DNA of 64,000 nucleotides from Benincasa hispida (GCF_009727055.1 NC_052354.1:52314860-52378859), one strand, 5' to 3'. Positions 1-12,480 are shown, numbered from the stretch's first letter. The notes: a model not told the origin generated them from the sequence alone. Made by a program: numbers and translations.

Positions 1-561
1 CTCTGTTTGCCAACATGCATTGCATGCACCTTAGAGGTAGGTTATGGTAGTATGCAGTCGCCTTGTGTATGTTTGTGTCATTCTTCATTGCATAGACAAG
101 AATAGAGGCTTAGATATAAGTCCTATAGACATCATCGCATACATCGCATGCATTCTAAAACTAAAAGCCGTAGCATTTGCATTGAGAGATGACTTGCTGT
201 TGTATGTATATAGCATGATCGCATAACACAAATGCAATCCTAGGAAAGCTAAACCCCTTCTCAACCCGTTCCCCTGCATACTCATTGCATCTTTCGTATT
301 ATCAACTATTTTCTCAACTCTGCCGCATAAACTTTATACTGTAAACAAAAAACCAACCAATCCCTTGATTTATTTGTTACTGCAAAGTGATCTAAAATTA
401 CCATTGCATACTTTTTTCCTTAGTCCCTGTGTTTGACCCTGAGCTTACCAGGTAACTCAGTAGGATTTATACTTGGATCTTGCTGAGAAAACTTGCATGC
501 ACAACGCATATACCACCAGTGCATTCCTTACCATTATTTCATTGCATAACAGCACGCATCA
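1..561 (+). repeat. Athila-like LTR, 3' part (cut by window start)
   Basis: This stretch matches the second half of the complete LTRs at 6883-8495 and 15240-16973 in the same orientation. Shared landmarks are the block beginning CTCTGTTTGCCAACATGCAT, the phrase around 420-470 (CCCTGTGTTTGACCCTGAGC) and the terminal GCATCA at 556-561. No tRNA-Asp primer site follows, so it is the 3' LTR of an element lying left of the window, or a solo LTR. The left end is outside the window, so no target duplication can be tested. Confidence 0.8.
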
Positions 562-1118
562 CTGGCCAATAGCTAAACGATCGTGGAGCTTTTGCTAAAC
601 GATCGTGAAACTTCTTCTAAATGATTGGGCATCGTCTAGACGATAGACCCTATCATTTCCTACTTGCTCAATCGTTTACACGATTGTTCCTTCGGTCTCG
701 TCCTCTAACAAAGTTCACATAGAGCCCACACTTCTGGATTCTCACACCGAGAATACTAATGTAGCCATTATGGTGGTGTCGTACTCAACTTGACATAGTC
801 GAGGTTTTTGGAGGTTGTTCGCTGTGTTCGTGATTTTGGAGATAATTGTGATCATGCAGTGTTGCGATCATAGTGTTCGAGCGTTTGGTTTGCAATCTTG
901 TTGATTGTTCGAGCGTTCGTGATCAAGGGTGTTGAAGATGAGTCTTCAAAGATATGTTAATTTTATTCCTTGATCTTAATAAAGCATGCGGTAATTTTGT
1001 TTTGTGCATAATCTGTATGTTTCCGTTTCTTGATTGTAATTGTTTATGTTCATATACGAATGGAATTTGGAACGATCATTCCGTTGCTCATAGAAATCCT
1101 TATATCTTATTTCTTGCA
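562..1118 (+). repeat. 3' portion of a large copia-type LTR
   Basis: The block matches 61260-61897, the last 0.6 kb of the solo LTR at 59811-61897. Shared landmarks in order are the GATCGT-rich segment, the phrase near 720-750 (CACACTTCTGGATTCTCACA), a run of GTTCG words, and an end of the type GGAATTTGGAACGATC then TTTCTTGCA. The rest of the LTR is missing, and the fragment abuts the Athila-like LTR end almost directly. It is a truncated copy; both boundaries are approximate. Confidence 0.65.
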
Positions 1119-2085
1119 CGTAATCTCGTTACTAAAGTATAATTTACTTAACTCCTCCATAAGTCCTATCTTTCTCACTAAGAATTTTCATTTTGTAGAA
1201 TTCTCCTTCGCCAATTTTCATGCATTTAAACTCCAAAAAACTTTTGTTTGTTCAAGTTTGACCAACTAGGATTTCCTCATCGCAATAAGGCTATGGTTTT
1301 AATCTAGGTACCTTAAAATAATCGTTCAAGTCAAACAAATAACACTTTGATTTATCTCTTTTAAGTCCAAGCTCATGTCCAACTATTTTGGCTTCCTTTA
1401 ATGACATCAACTTAGCTAGATATTCCAAAAGAATTTTTCATATCATTACACGTACTTTTACTAGTAACTTGTCTCCCCTTTCAAGCATGTACCTGAGAAA
1501 TCTGAAACACAGTACTTTACCTAGTCTATCAATTTCCTAGTATTACCAAAGCGATCATGTCCTATTAATCCTTTCAAAATTTCTCTTGAAATGTTTGGTT
1601 TTAATATCTTAGAACCTCTAATAAATCTATAGTCTCGTCATTTTCTCTTTCTTATCCACAAAACAACTTTTAACCTTATACTTGAGTACGCGCCTTGTGA
1701 AGAAATTTATTTATACTACCACCAATTTTATTACACATTACAAAACATAACACTAGTCCTCAATGAATTCTTGTGAAGAGAATTTTATTCATTGGCTTAA
1801 ACATATACATAATTTTATTCCTAAACTGTCGTCACTCTATATAATTTCATCAACCTTTAAGATCTTTGAACTGAAGTATATATTTCCTTTCTAACAGTTC
1901 TTCCATGAGATAAACTAGTGCCAAGTGACCTCATAATTTTTTTTTTCCTTTTGTAGCATCGTATATGAATAATCAACTTATAATAACTTCAATCGAGTCA
2001 CTGACCTCACATTAGAACATAACTGTTGCATTTAAGCTAAACAAATATTTTAATGCACAACTATCATAAAACTGTTAATTGATAA
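1119..2085. other. Unassigned AT-rich DNA
   Basis: I see no convincing reading frame or RNA gene here. The sequence is AT-rich and has no similarity I could spot to the other repeats of the window. It is the DNA into which element C appears to have inserted, since the C target duplication lies at 2086-2090. Confidence 0.4.
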
Positions 2086-2090
2086 GATAT

Positions 2091-3807
2091 TGATGCGTTA
2101 TTTTATGCGGTAAAATAATGAAAGGAATTTGCGGTGAAATAATAAAAGAAGATTGCGGTGATGGAAAATGTGTTGTGCATCAAGTTTTCTTAGCAGAACC
2201 CAAGTATAAATCCTACTGAGTTTCCTGGCAAGTCCAGGGTTGAACTCAGGAACTAAGGAAAACAATATGCGGCAATAATTTTTAAGATGACTTTGCAGTG
2301 ACTAATAAATCAAAGAGTTGTTGGGTTGTTGTTTGCGGTGTAAAATGTATGCGGCAGAGTTAGAAAAGCGTTAATAATATAGAAGATGCGATGAATATAC
2401 GGGGAACGGATTGAGAAGGGGTTTAGCTAACACTTCCTAAGATTGCGTTCATGTTATGCGATTATGCAACACACATACAATAGCAAATCATCTCTTAATG
2501 CAAATGCTACGACTTCTAGTTTTAGAACGCATGCGATATATGCGATGAAGTCTATAGAACCAACACATAAGCCTCTATTCTTGTTTATGCAATGACAAAT
2601 GACATACACACATACAAGACGACCATATAATACCATAACCTATCTCTAGGGTGCATGCGATGCATGTTAGCAAACAGAGCTTATCTCTAAGTCCCTATCT
2701 CTTGCTTATGCAGATCTAATCTTGCTCTTTCGAGTCTAGATTCTATCCTAGCTCCCTCAAGTCTTAGGTTCTTTCTTTATACTCTCTCTCGAGTAGCTCT
2801 AAAGGGGTGTTGGGCACAACATAAGACAAAATGATCGCATGCAATGAAAATCCTAGGTCATGTTAGCTAAGTTCTTCTCAACCCATTCGATAAATTTAGC
2901 TACTCATGCATGCTTTTAAGAGAGTGAACAAATGTAGATAAGAAAGTTCCATTTTATAGATATAGAATTGAAATATAGAATAACAATGCAGAATAAGAAT
3001 AAAGAGCTTGGTAGCAATCTCTTGCTTCCCAAGGCTTTTTACACTATTCTTCTCTACTCTGCTCAAAAGATAATCTTACTCTCGCAAGATTCGACCCTCT
3101 ATTTTCTTTTCCATGCCTTCTGGGTTCTCTCTCGAGTTGACCAGAGTGATCTTCCGGTGTCTCTTCCCTTCTCTCGCTCCGCCTTCTAAGTAAAAGAAAC
3201 ACTATGAACCAGGCTACTTCTATCTAAGGGAAAATTATCTAACTGTCAAACTCCTTCACTGAAGGTGGCCTTTGGTATTTATAGAGCTTCGAGATGAAAA
3301 GCTTCTTCTCTCTTATGATTGCACTGATAGGATGACATTAATTCTCTGTCTGATGCACCAAATATTTGTCACCAAAAAATTGAGTGTACTTGCTACAGTA
3401 GTTCGTTAACGGCTTGTCAACTTAATTCGGAATCGATCGTCATAAGCTTTCTGTCCCATCATGATTTATTACACTTTTCACCCGATGCGTTCACCAAGTT
3501 GCGCCGGCTCTATGCGGCAACCTTCTTAAGCAGATATTTGCGAGTGCAAATGACGCATAGCCTTGCGTTAACACAATCTTTTGATGCATTCGGCCGTTGA
3601 TTTCTTTGAATCACATTTTCCGCCTTGCATCAACGCATATTCTACATAAAAAATACATAATTTAACTATTTTAATGCGATGGACGCATGCGACTGCAATA
3701 TTGTGAACTTAATGCTTTTTGGACGCAATCTTATATATTTTTATCAACGCAAACCTGCATTGTTAATAACTTAGCACTGTAATAACGTGCATTTCTGCCC
3801 ATTATCA
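2091..3807 (-). repeat. Element C 3' LTR
   Basis: On the minus strand it starts TGATAATGGGCAGAAATGCA (right end 3807) and ends CGCATCA (left end 2091), agreeing with the other LTRs of the family (TGATAAC to GCATCA). It lies immediately after a purine tract, which identifies it as the 3' LTR. Length is 1717 bp. Confidence 0.85.
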
Positions 3808-3820
3808 TACCCCCAAATTT
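3808..3820 (-). other. Polypurine tract of element C
   Basis: On the minus strand this reads AAATTTGGGGGTA, abutting the LTR start TGATAA. Element A has the matching AAATTTTGGGGTG before its 3' LTR. It would prime plus-strand DNA synthesis. Confidence 0.75.
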
Positions 3821-5061
3821 AAACAATACTTGTCCTCAAGTAGAAGCTAAATATTTCCTTTAGAAAGTCGACCACAATTTCTTTTCCTAGATTTCTCAAG
3901 GATACCTTATTTAAATCCTATACACCAAAGTTTCCTTAATTTCTATCCAAGTCCCTTCTTAAAATATTTCTAGAATTTAGGGACCGCAAGTTTAACCTTC
4001 AAAAAGACTTTACTAGATTCCAAGACATTGCATGATTTATTTCCAAAAAAAAAAAAAAACTTTTTCACTGGGGTGTTAAATGATTTTTTATCCTTACGTA
4101 TTTTAGACATTATTATGTTTTTTTCTCTGACCTTGTGCTGATCCAAGTGCCTCGCCTTCGTTTTGGCTTGCCCCCACGTGTGTCATGCGGACATCCAACT
4201 ACAAGTAGGATCCGATCGCAATGTTATGATATATATATATATATAGGCTAAAAATAGCAAGGTCGAAAATAAATACCGCACCCCCAAATTTAAAATGCGG
4301 CAATGTCCTTGTTGCTAAAAGATCGAAAGAAGTCATGCGATGTTCTTAGAAAGTTTCGTAAAGGGTTAATTTGATGGAAAGCTAGCAGATCACTAACTTC
4401 TAGAAATATTTAATGAGGTGACTCTCCTAAAATTAAGTTGACTCTAGTGTGTACGAAAAGATAGAAGCATGCATTTCATCATTGAAATCATAATTGGCAA
4501 AGAGAAATCATGTGGTGACTTACTAAATTGATCAATGTTAAATGATTGCGGTAACCAAAGAGGATGCGGTGATAAAATTTTCAAAATTAAAATGTGATGC
4601 GATAGTGCAAAATTTGGAATAAAGTCAAGGAAAGATGCAAACCCCAAATTTGCGCTATCGCCCGCATTACTTGTTGATGTATCTTGCTTTATAGTGATCT
4701 ACCTTCTTTGGATTGCAGTGACGGAATAAAGTAGTTGCATCTTTGTGTAGTGCCTCCGCAATCGTTTGCAAAAAAAAAAAAAAAAAAATTGAGAGGGTCA
4801 AATGATAACAAAAAAGCAAAGTTAACAAAATTTTGCTCGCCATTTTTTTTATTGTTTTTTTTTAGATAAGCAAGAAATCAGATAGCGAAATGATAATACT
4901 AAAGGGAATAGAGATAAGTTCATGAATTCAGGATTTCAATGGATACTTCACAAAACTTGCGCCTTGCGTCCCTGATGAATTTGAATCACATGATAACGCA
5001 TGGACCACCCACTTCTTTCTCATTCAGAGTTTCTCAGGTCCATGGGGGCGACCTTACAATG
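3821..5061 (-). other. Element C 3' untranslated region
   Basis: Non-coding sequence between the end of the integrase frame (TAG at 5062-5064 on the minus strand) and the polypurine tract. It matches the 3' region of element A (about 13860-15227) in inverted orientation, including the GTAGTTGGATGTCCGCATGA block (here about 4180-4205). Poly(A) runs at about 4047-4061 and 4771-4788 and a short AT repeat near 4230 are present. No env-like frame was recognised. Confidence 0.6.
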
Positions 5062-6074
5062 CTAGTCTTCTCCACGATATTCTTTCACTCGTTGCCCATT
5101 AACCTTGAATATGTTGGTTCCGTTGTCATTGGATAACTCAACCGCGCCATGTGGGAATACCTCTCTGACTATGAAGGGTCCGGACCAGCGTGATTTTAAT
5201 TTCCCAGGGAAAAGTCGTAGCCATGAATTAAATAGTAAGACCTTTTGCCCGACTTGAAGGTTTTTTTTGCATAATTGTTTGTCGTGCTAGCGCTTTGCGC
5301 GCTCTTTGTAGATTTTTGCTTTCTTGTATGCGTTAATTCTCCATTCCTCCAGCTCAACCAATTGATGTTTTCTTGCTTCTCCTGCTGCCTTTAAGTCAAA
5401 ATTAAGCTTTTTCACCACCCACAGCGCTTTGTGCTCCAGCTCCAGTGGTAAATGATATGCTTTACCAAACACCAACGGATACGGAGACATGCCTATCCGT
5501 GTTTTATAGGCGGTCTTGTATGCCCACAGCACATCGTCCAGCTTTGTTGCCCAATCCTTTCGCGAAGACTTTACCACCTTCTCCAATATCAGCTTGATCT
5601 CCCGGTTGGACACTTCGGCCTGACCATTCGTCTATGGATAGTATGCGGTAGCCACTTTATGGAGGATATTATATTTGCGCAGCAATTCTTTGATAGTGTG
5701 ATTGATAAAGTGGGTGCCTTCATCACTTATTATGGCATGTGGAATGCCAAAACGAGTGAAAATATTTTTCTTCAGAAATTTGGAGATAACCGCTGCATCG
5801 CTTGTGGCGCATGCTACTGCTTCTTCCCACTTGGACACGTAGTCGACGGCTAACAGAATATACTTGTGACCATTCGAAGGTGGGAATGGTCCAATGAAAT
5901 CAATGCCCCAGACTCAAACAACTCTAGTTCTAAAATGATGTTCATAGGCATCTCATGTTTCCATGAAATGTTACCCATGCATTGGCACCAGTCACACTTC
6001 ATCGCGTAGTCTCTTGCATCCTTAAATAGTGTTGGCCAATAATACCCACTTTGTAATACTTTCGCCGTGGTGCA
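5062..6074 (-). pseudogene. Element C integrase remnant (Ty3/gypsy)
   Basis: On the minus strand, frame pieces give the end of the zinc-binding region (CDWCQC, about 5995), the core with the SDEGTHF aspartate motif (5632-5838), TNGQAEVSN with the catalytic glutamate, then a [13 protein letters not shown] stretch (5287-5613) and a C-terminal module containing SRWSGPFIV (GPY/F type) ending at the TAG at 5062-5064. The family integrates retroelement DNA into chromosomes. A TAG interrupts the core between AYYP and TNGQ where a glutamine codon is expected, and there are frameshifts near 5210 and 5900. The upstream part is lost where element B begins at 6075. Confidence 0.8.
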
Positions 6075-6882
6075 TGATAACGGGTAGAAATGTACGTTAT
6101 CATAGTGCTAAGTTCTTAAACAATGTTGGATTACGTTGATGAAATATGTTAATTTGCGTCCATTAAGCATAAACTTCATAATATTGCGGTCGCATGCGTT
6201 AAACACATTAGAACAGTTGATTTTTGTATTTTTGTGCAGAATATGCGTTGATGCAATGCAAGAATTGCGATCATAGGAAATCGCTGGTCGAGCGCAACTT
6301 AACCGCAAGGCTTTGCGATGATTGTGTCGCAAACATTCGCCCGGTAAGGATCACTGTAACTTGGTCAGCGCAACATGGTGGGCGCATCTGGGTGAAAGGC
6401 TAATCGTGATGGGACAGAAAGCTGTGACAGTCAAATTCGAATTAAATTGATAGCTGATAACGGTCACAAAGTACATTCAGCTTTTCAGTGACTATTATTC
6501 GGTGCATCAGTCAGAATTAAAGCCATCCCATCTATACAACCATGAGAGAGAAGCCGCCTTTCACCATGGATGCTCTATAAATACCAAGGGCATTCTTCAG
6601 AGAAGGGGTTGACGAGTTGATCAGTTCACCATTCTTTAGTTCATACGCCTTTGTTCTTAGTTTTCTTTCATTTTAAGGCGGAAGCGAGAAAGGAGGTTAT
6701 GCCGGTAGATCGTTCCGGTAAGTTTGGGAGAGCGCCGGAAGCTTCAAGGACAAAGAGAGTGCCGACGCCTGTGGAAGCTGGAACATCTTTAGAGCCGAAT
6801 AGAGATTTCAGTGTAAAAGCCTCGGTCAGTAAGGAATTGCTACCAGATTCTCTACCTTTAACTTCCATTGTCCTTTTATACT
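6075..6882 (+). repeat. Element B 5' LTR, left part (interrupted by element A)
   Basis: It starts TGATAACGGGTAGAAATG and matches the first half of the LTRs at 6883 and 15240. The match breaks off at 6882 exactly where a second complete LTR starts. The missing half continues at 16979-17834, so this LTR was split by insertion of element A. The two halves together give about 1664 bp, the usual family length. Confidence 0.85.
6878..6882. other. Left target duplication of element A (ATACT)
   Basis: ATACT directly precedes the LTR of element A. GTACT at 16974-16978 directly follows its 3' LTR. The two differ by one base, which fits a 5-bp duplication that has mutated. Confidence 0.65.
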
Positions 6883-8495
6883 TGATAACGAGCAGAAATG
6901 CACATTATCATAGTGCTAAATCCTTAAACAATGTTGGATTGCGTTGATGAAATATGTTAAATTGCATCCATTAAACATAAATTCTATAATATTCCGATCG
7001 CATGTGTCCAATGTATTAGAGCAGTTGATCTTTATATTTTGTGCAGAATAATGCGTTAACGCAATGCAAAGAATGCGGCGCAACTCCACCGCAAGACTTT
7101 GTGTTGATCGTGCTCGCAAACATTCACCCAAGAAGAATCACCGCAACATGGTGGACGCATCCAAACGAAAGGACAATTAAGATCGATGGGACAGAAAGCT
7201 GACGGTAGTCGGATCCAAATTAAGTTGACAGCCGATAACGGTCACAAAGTACATCCATCTTTATCAATGACAATTATCCGGAGCATCAGTCAGAAATTAA
7301 AGCTGTCCCATTTGTACAACCAGGAGAGAGAAGTCGCCTTTCACCTTTGATGCCCTATAAATACCAAGTGCATTCTTCAGAGAAAGGGTTAAGCAATCGA
7401 TTACTTGACATCACTTTACAAGTTCACACCTCTATTCATAGTTTTCTTTTCTGTTTTATGGCGGAGCTAAAGAAGAGTGGTGACGCTGGAGATCGTCCAA
7501 GAAGCTTGAGAGAGAACCTTGGGACGTAAGAGCAGAGAGCGGGTTGACTCTCGCGAAAGCGAGAATAGCTTTAGAGCACGATTAGAATAGTGTAGCGCCT
7601 GGTGGCAAGAAATTGCTCCAGGCTCTTTACTACACTTGCATTGTTATTCTGTACTTCATCTTATATCTATTCAATGGAAGTTTTGTTTCTACATCTACTC
7701 ATTCTCTTAATATGCATGAGTAGCTAAATTAGTTGAATGGGTTGAGAGGAACTAAGCTAACATGATCTAGGAAGTTCATTGCTTGCGATTGTCTTGTTTT
7801 ATGTTGTGCAAATTACCCATTTAGAGTTACTCGAGAGAAAATCTAAAGAAAGAACCTAATGTCTTGAGAGAGCTAGGAATCTGGTCTCGAAAGAGCAAGA
7901 TTAGACTTGCATAAACAAGAGATAGGGACTTAGAGATAAGCTCTGTTTGTCAACTTGCATCGCATGCATCCTAGGAATAGGAATGATATTATGTGGTCGC
8001 ATATTTGTGTGAATGTCATGTTGTCATCGCATAAATAGAGATAGAGGTTTATGTGTAAACCCTTTAGACTTATCGCATATTCTAGCCTTAGAAGCCGTGG
8101 CATTCACGCCGAGTGGTGGTCTACTATTATATGCATGTTGCACGATCACAAAGCATGAACGCATCCTAGGGAGTGTTAGCCGAAACCCTTCTCAACCCGT
8201 TCACCGCATATTCATCGTATTTCCCATTTACCAACTCTTTTCAAACTCTGCGACATTTATTATTATTTTCATCAACGCAACCACCACCCAACACTTGTTT
8301 ATTTCACTGGTTACCGCAAGTTTTCATAAAAATCTCCAACACAACTATTTTCATAAGTCTTTGTGTTCGACCCTGAACTTACCAGGAAACTCAGAGGAAT
8401 TTACACTTGGATTCTGCTGGGGAAATTTGAGTGCACAACGCTATCCATCAATATATATCATCCATATTTTCCACACCTCATAAATCTAAGCATCA
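6883..8495 (+). repeat. Element A 5' LTR
   Basis: It starts TGATAACGAGCAGAAATG and ends AAGCATCA at 8495, six bases before the primer site. It shares its whole course with 15240-16973 but is shorter (1613 against 1734 bp). The largest difference is an 82-bp tandem duplication present only in the 3' copy. Confidence 0.87.
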
Positions 8496-8502
8496 AGTTT
8501 TT

Positions 8503-8520
8503 TGACACCGTTGCCGGGAA
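8503..8520 (+). other. Primer binding site of element A (tRNA-Asp, three mismatches)
   Basis: It reads TGACACCGTTGCCGGGAA. The intact version at 17841-17858 is complementary to the 3' end of plant tRNA-Asp. The three differences here are all G to A, as expected from cytosine deamination on the other strand. Confidence 0.75.
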
Positions 8521-8579
8521 CTTCGGCAAAATAGTTTTTAACGATAATTTTTGTGATTTCTTTCTAGAACTCTCAATCT

Positions 8580-9920
8580 CTAGCGAACTATGACCCAAAG
8601 ATTGAGAGAATATTTTGAAGGAGACTAAGAGACCGCCAACAGCAACCACAATCCGATAAAGAAGAGATGGCGGAGAAGCCTAGGAATGAAGCATCAAACA
8701 ACAACAATGTCATAGCAAATCCGATTCTGTTGGAAAACGATCGCTACAGGCCCATTAGGGACTATGCATCGTCAAACCTCTATGATTTCTCTCCGGGAAT
8801 CATGAGGCCTACCTTAGATGGAAGTAGATTTGAAATGAAACCGATGATGCTGTAGATGATCCAGGCTGCAGGTTAATTCAAAGGAAGGCGTGGCTATGAT
8901 CCACACGCCCATCTCCGAAGTTTTATTGAAATCTGCAATACTTTGTGTTCTTGAACATCTCTGCTGAAGAAGTTCGACTAACGTTGTTCCCATTTTCTCT
9001 CTGTGATCAGCCTAGGAAATGGGCTTATTCGTTCGAATCAGGAGAGATCACTTCTTGGGAGCAGGTGGTGGAGAAGTTTATGAAGAAGTATTTCCCACCT
9101 AAAGAAAATGCCAGACGAAGAAAGCTTATTATAATTTTGAACAAGATATGGACGAATCGTCAGCGATGCCAGACTGCCTTCAAATGGAAATTTTCTACCA
9201 CAGTTTGAATCCTGTTCGCAGACTTCTGCAATGCCGGTAGCAACTGGTGGTCTACTTGACAAGACTTATGATGAGGCCAAAAATATACCTGGACCGCACT
9301 CACAAGAATCCATGAAGACTGAAGGAAGAGCGATCAGAGATTAAGACTAAAGATCCGGAATGCAAATAACACGGTGCTATTATTTCATTGCAAAACCAAA
9401 TGACTGCAATGATGAATTTGATTTCAAGGAATGACGATCAACAGCCCTAACACCGCAAGGTGGGCAAATCAACGGAAATAGTCCAAAACACCACAAGGTA
9501 TGCGACTTGCGAGTGATGGGCATGCAATGGAGGATTGCCCACACAAAACCCACAGTCTGTATATTTTGTAAAGAACAACCCCTTTTCCAACACCTACATT
9601 CCCGGGTGGAAAAACCACCCAAACTTTGCTTGGAAGAATTGACAATAAAATTTTCAATCTGTGGCAAAAAAAGAAGGGCCACCAGGGTTTCTTTCAACGC
9701 AGCAACGGTCAACAGGGCAATCAAGCAAGTAGCTTCATAACAACACTGCAATCTTCTTCCTAGAAAACCTATTGAAGGAATATATAGAGAAAATGAGACG
9801 GACGGTGTTTCAAAGTCAGGCTACGTCCATCTGCAATCTTGAATTGCAAATGGGCCAGATTGCAAATGAACTCAAAAGTAAACGCAAGGGGCGTTTCAGG
9901 TAAGGAGCAATGTCAGGTTG
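8580..9920 (+). pseudogene. Element A gag remnant
   Basis: It aligns with the gag of element B (17918-19094). Matching pieces include LLENDRYRPIRDYASSNLYDF (8727-8789), the LFPFSLCDQPRKWAYSFESG region (8945-9080), the QMTAMMNLISR-like stretch near 9400 and a zinc-knuckle-like GHAMEDCPHKP near 9520. Gag packages the element RNA into cytoplasmic particles. The start codon is lost (the ATGGCAAAT of B reads TAGCGAACT here, about 8580), a TAG lies at about 8853, and a one-base insertion shifts the frame inside the zinc knuckle. No functional product is expected. The end is arbitrary because gag and pol were probably one frame. Confidence 0.7.
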
Positions 9921-11008
9921 TGACATTGTACTGTGGAAAGATTGTGGAGGGAGAAAAGAATTGAGCCGAAAAGATCAACCTCCATTGCAGCTAAACTTAA
10001 GATTGCGGCAACGCAAGAAGAAGAAAAAGAAAATGAAGCAGTAGAACCTGAGGTTGCGTCAACCTCAAAGTCAAATGAAAAGGGAACCGTGAAAGTCCAG
10101 TTACCACTTTTCCCTCAGAGGCTAAAGAAGAAGAAAAACAAAGAGGTACAGTACTAACGCTTCATGTGTTTGCTAAAACAATTACATGTTAATATTCCTT
10201 TCAGTGAAGCGATTGAGGAAATGCCTACCTATGCCAAGTTTCTGAAGGATAAGGTAACCAAGAAAAGAGGCGCTGGAAAATTTGCCACGGTGGCACTAAC
10301 GCAAAGTTCCAAATCTATTGTCCCACCAAAGATGAGCGATCCTGGGAGCTTCACTATTCCTTGCTCCATAGGAAGGCTCTATATTGGTCAAGCCCTGTGT
10401 GACTTGGGGGCCAGCATAAATTTGATCCTGCTGTCAATCTTTCGGCAACTAAATGTGGGGCAACTTGTGCCCACATCCGTGACTCTCCAACTGACCAACA
10501 GATCTCTAGTTCATCCAGAAGGTAAGGTGAAGGATGTGCTGATCACGATTGATAAATTTATTTTGCCAGTTGACTTCATCATCCTGGATTATGAGATCGA
10601 TAAAGATGTGCCATCATTTTGGGACGACCTTTCCTATCAACGGGTCGTGCTCAAATTGAAGTGCACAAGGGTGAGATCACTTTGAGCATAAACGAACAGA
10701 AGCTCAAATTTAATATAATTCATGCCATGAAATTTCCTGATGAGGAAGTCCTGCCAGATTCGGAAGATGACTTGAATTTGATTGAAGAAAAAAAGTCTGA
10801 TGAAGAGTATAAAGAAGAGGATGTCGACGCATTCGTAGCTGCCTGCAATGAGATCGTAGCAAAAACAAACAAGGAAGAAGGATCGATCGGAACGCAAAAA
10901 GAAGAGTCGAAGGAAGAAAGAAAAATAATGCAACCTTCTCTCATAGAGCCACCAATCCTTGAACTAAAAACCCTACCAACACATCTGAAGTACGCATTTC
11001 TGGGGTAG
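9921..11008 (+). pseudogene. Element A linker and retropepsin-like protease remnant
   Basis: A charged, lysine- and glutamate-rich linker (9933-10157) is followed by FMCLLKQLHVNIPFSEAIEE and then a retropepsin domain with the active-site motif ALCDLGASIN (about 10395-10424). Further on come ILDYEIDKDVP and, after a frameshift near 10618, GRPFLSTGRAQI (from 10619). The protease would cut the gag-pol polyprotein. DLGAS in place of DTGAS is usual in this plant clade. An acidic tail with several EE runs (10740-10925) leads to the RT region. A TAG follows LKYAFLG at about 11006, where related frames carry glutamine. Confidence 0.78.
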
Positions 11009-11017
11009 AATGAGAAG

Positions 11018-12480
11018 TTGCCAGTAATAATTTCCTCTGCGCTCAACGCAGATCAAGAGAATGTGTTGATGAGCATTCTCAAAAAGCATGTGTCAGGAAT
11101 CGGCTGGACGCTCGCTAATATCAGAGGAATTAGCTCTGCGTACTGCATGCACCACATTCGTCTTAAGGATGACCACAAAGCAACCATTGAAAATCAATGC
11201 AGACTTAACCCTGCAATGAAAGAGGTCGTAAAAAAGAAGATTATCAAGTGGCTGGATGCGGGCATTATCTATCCCATTGCAGATAGCTCGTGGGTCAGCC
11301 CCATGTATTGTGTGCCGAAGAAGGGTGAAATGACGGTAGTCCCCAATGAGAACGATGAATTAATATCGCAAAGGACCATCACTGGATGGCACATCTGTAT
11401 CGACCACCGCAAATTGAATGCGGCCACAAAGAAAGATCACTTCCCTCTATCATTCATCGATCAAATGCTGGACAGATTAGTAGGGAATGATTTTTACTAT
11501 TTCTTGGATGGATACGCTGGGTACAACTAGATCATGATAGCTCCTGAAGACCAAGACAATACCACATTCACCTGTCCATATGGGACATTCGCTTTTCGTC
11601 GTATGCCGTTCGGTCTCTACAATGCACTAAGCACGTTCCAGAGGTGCATGATGGCGATCTTTTCACATTATCTCAAGGACTCAGTAGAAATATTTATGTA
11701 TGACATCTCCGTTTATAGGAACACTTATGAAGTCTGCCTGGCCAATCTAGAGAAAATTCTGAAAAGATGTGAAAAGACGAACCTGGTGCTCAACTAGGAA
11801 AAATGTCACTTCATGGTGACAAAGGGTATAGTGTTAGGACACAAGGTCTCCCGAGAAGGGTTGGAGGTGGACAAAGCAAAGATTGACGCAATTGAAAAGC
11901 TTCCACCTCCAACCAACGTGAAGGCAGTGCGAAGCTTCTTGGGGCATACTAGATTTTACAGACGATTCGTTAAAGACTTTTCTAAAATAGCAGGACCATT
12001 AAGTTCATTACTAGAGGCAGATATAAAGTTTGAATTTGACAAAAATTTCCTCAACGCATTTCGAATTTTAAAGGATGAGCTGATTACCTCACCCGTCTTA
12101 ATTGCGTCGGATTGGACACTGTCGTTCGAAATCATGTGCGACGCAAGCGGGTATGCGATGGGAGCCGCACTAGCGAAAAAAAAGAAAACAATTTTGCACC
12201 CCATCGCATATGCGAGTAAAACTCTGAACCCTGCTCAAATTATTTATACCACCACTGTAAAAGAGCTACTGTCTGTGATTTTTGCGTTGGAAAAATTCCG
12301 GGCATATTTGTTGGGAACCAAGGTACTCATTCATATTGATCACTTGGCAATCAAATATTTGATGACAAAGAGGGACGCAAAGCTGAGATTGATCAGATGG
12401 GTTCTCCTCCTTCAATAATTTGATATCGAGATAATTGATCGAAAGGGGACAGAGAATCAAGTTGCGGATCATTTGTCCTG
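11018..12480 (+). pseudogene. Element A reverse transcriptase and RNase H remnant (Ty3/gypsy)
   Basis: RT blocks in order: WLDAGIIYPIADSSWVSP (about 11250), CIDHRKLNAATKKDHFPL (about 11398), YFLDGYAGYN then TAG (11500-11530), FRRMPFGLYNAL (11594), and the catalytic loop IFMYDISVY (11690-11715) where the family has two adjacent aspartates, so the first is replaced by tyrosine. After a TAG at about 11795 comes KGIVLGHKVSREGLEVDKAK (11822). RNase H is seen as FEIMCDASGYAMGAAL and IYTTTVKELLSVIFALEKFR, ending in GTENQVADHLS then TGA near 12480. Together these would copy element RNA into DNA. Loss of the aspartate and at least four stops make it inactive. Confidence 0.88.

Noticed and set aside
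5452..5853. 133-codon plus-strand frame
   Set aside because: Antisense shadow of the element C integrase core.
8013..8483. 156-codon plus-strand frame inside the 5' LTR of element A
   Set aside because: Repeated in the 3' LTR (16575-16961) with frame-breaking indels; LTR sequence with no domain.
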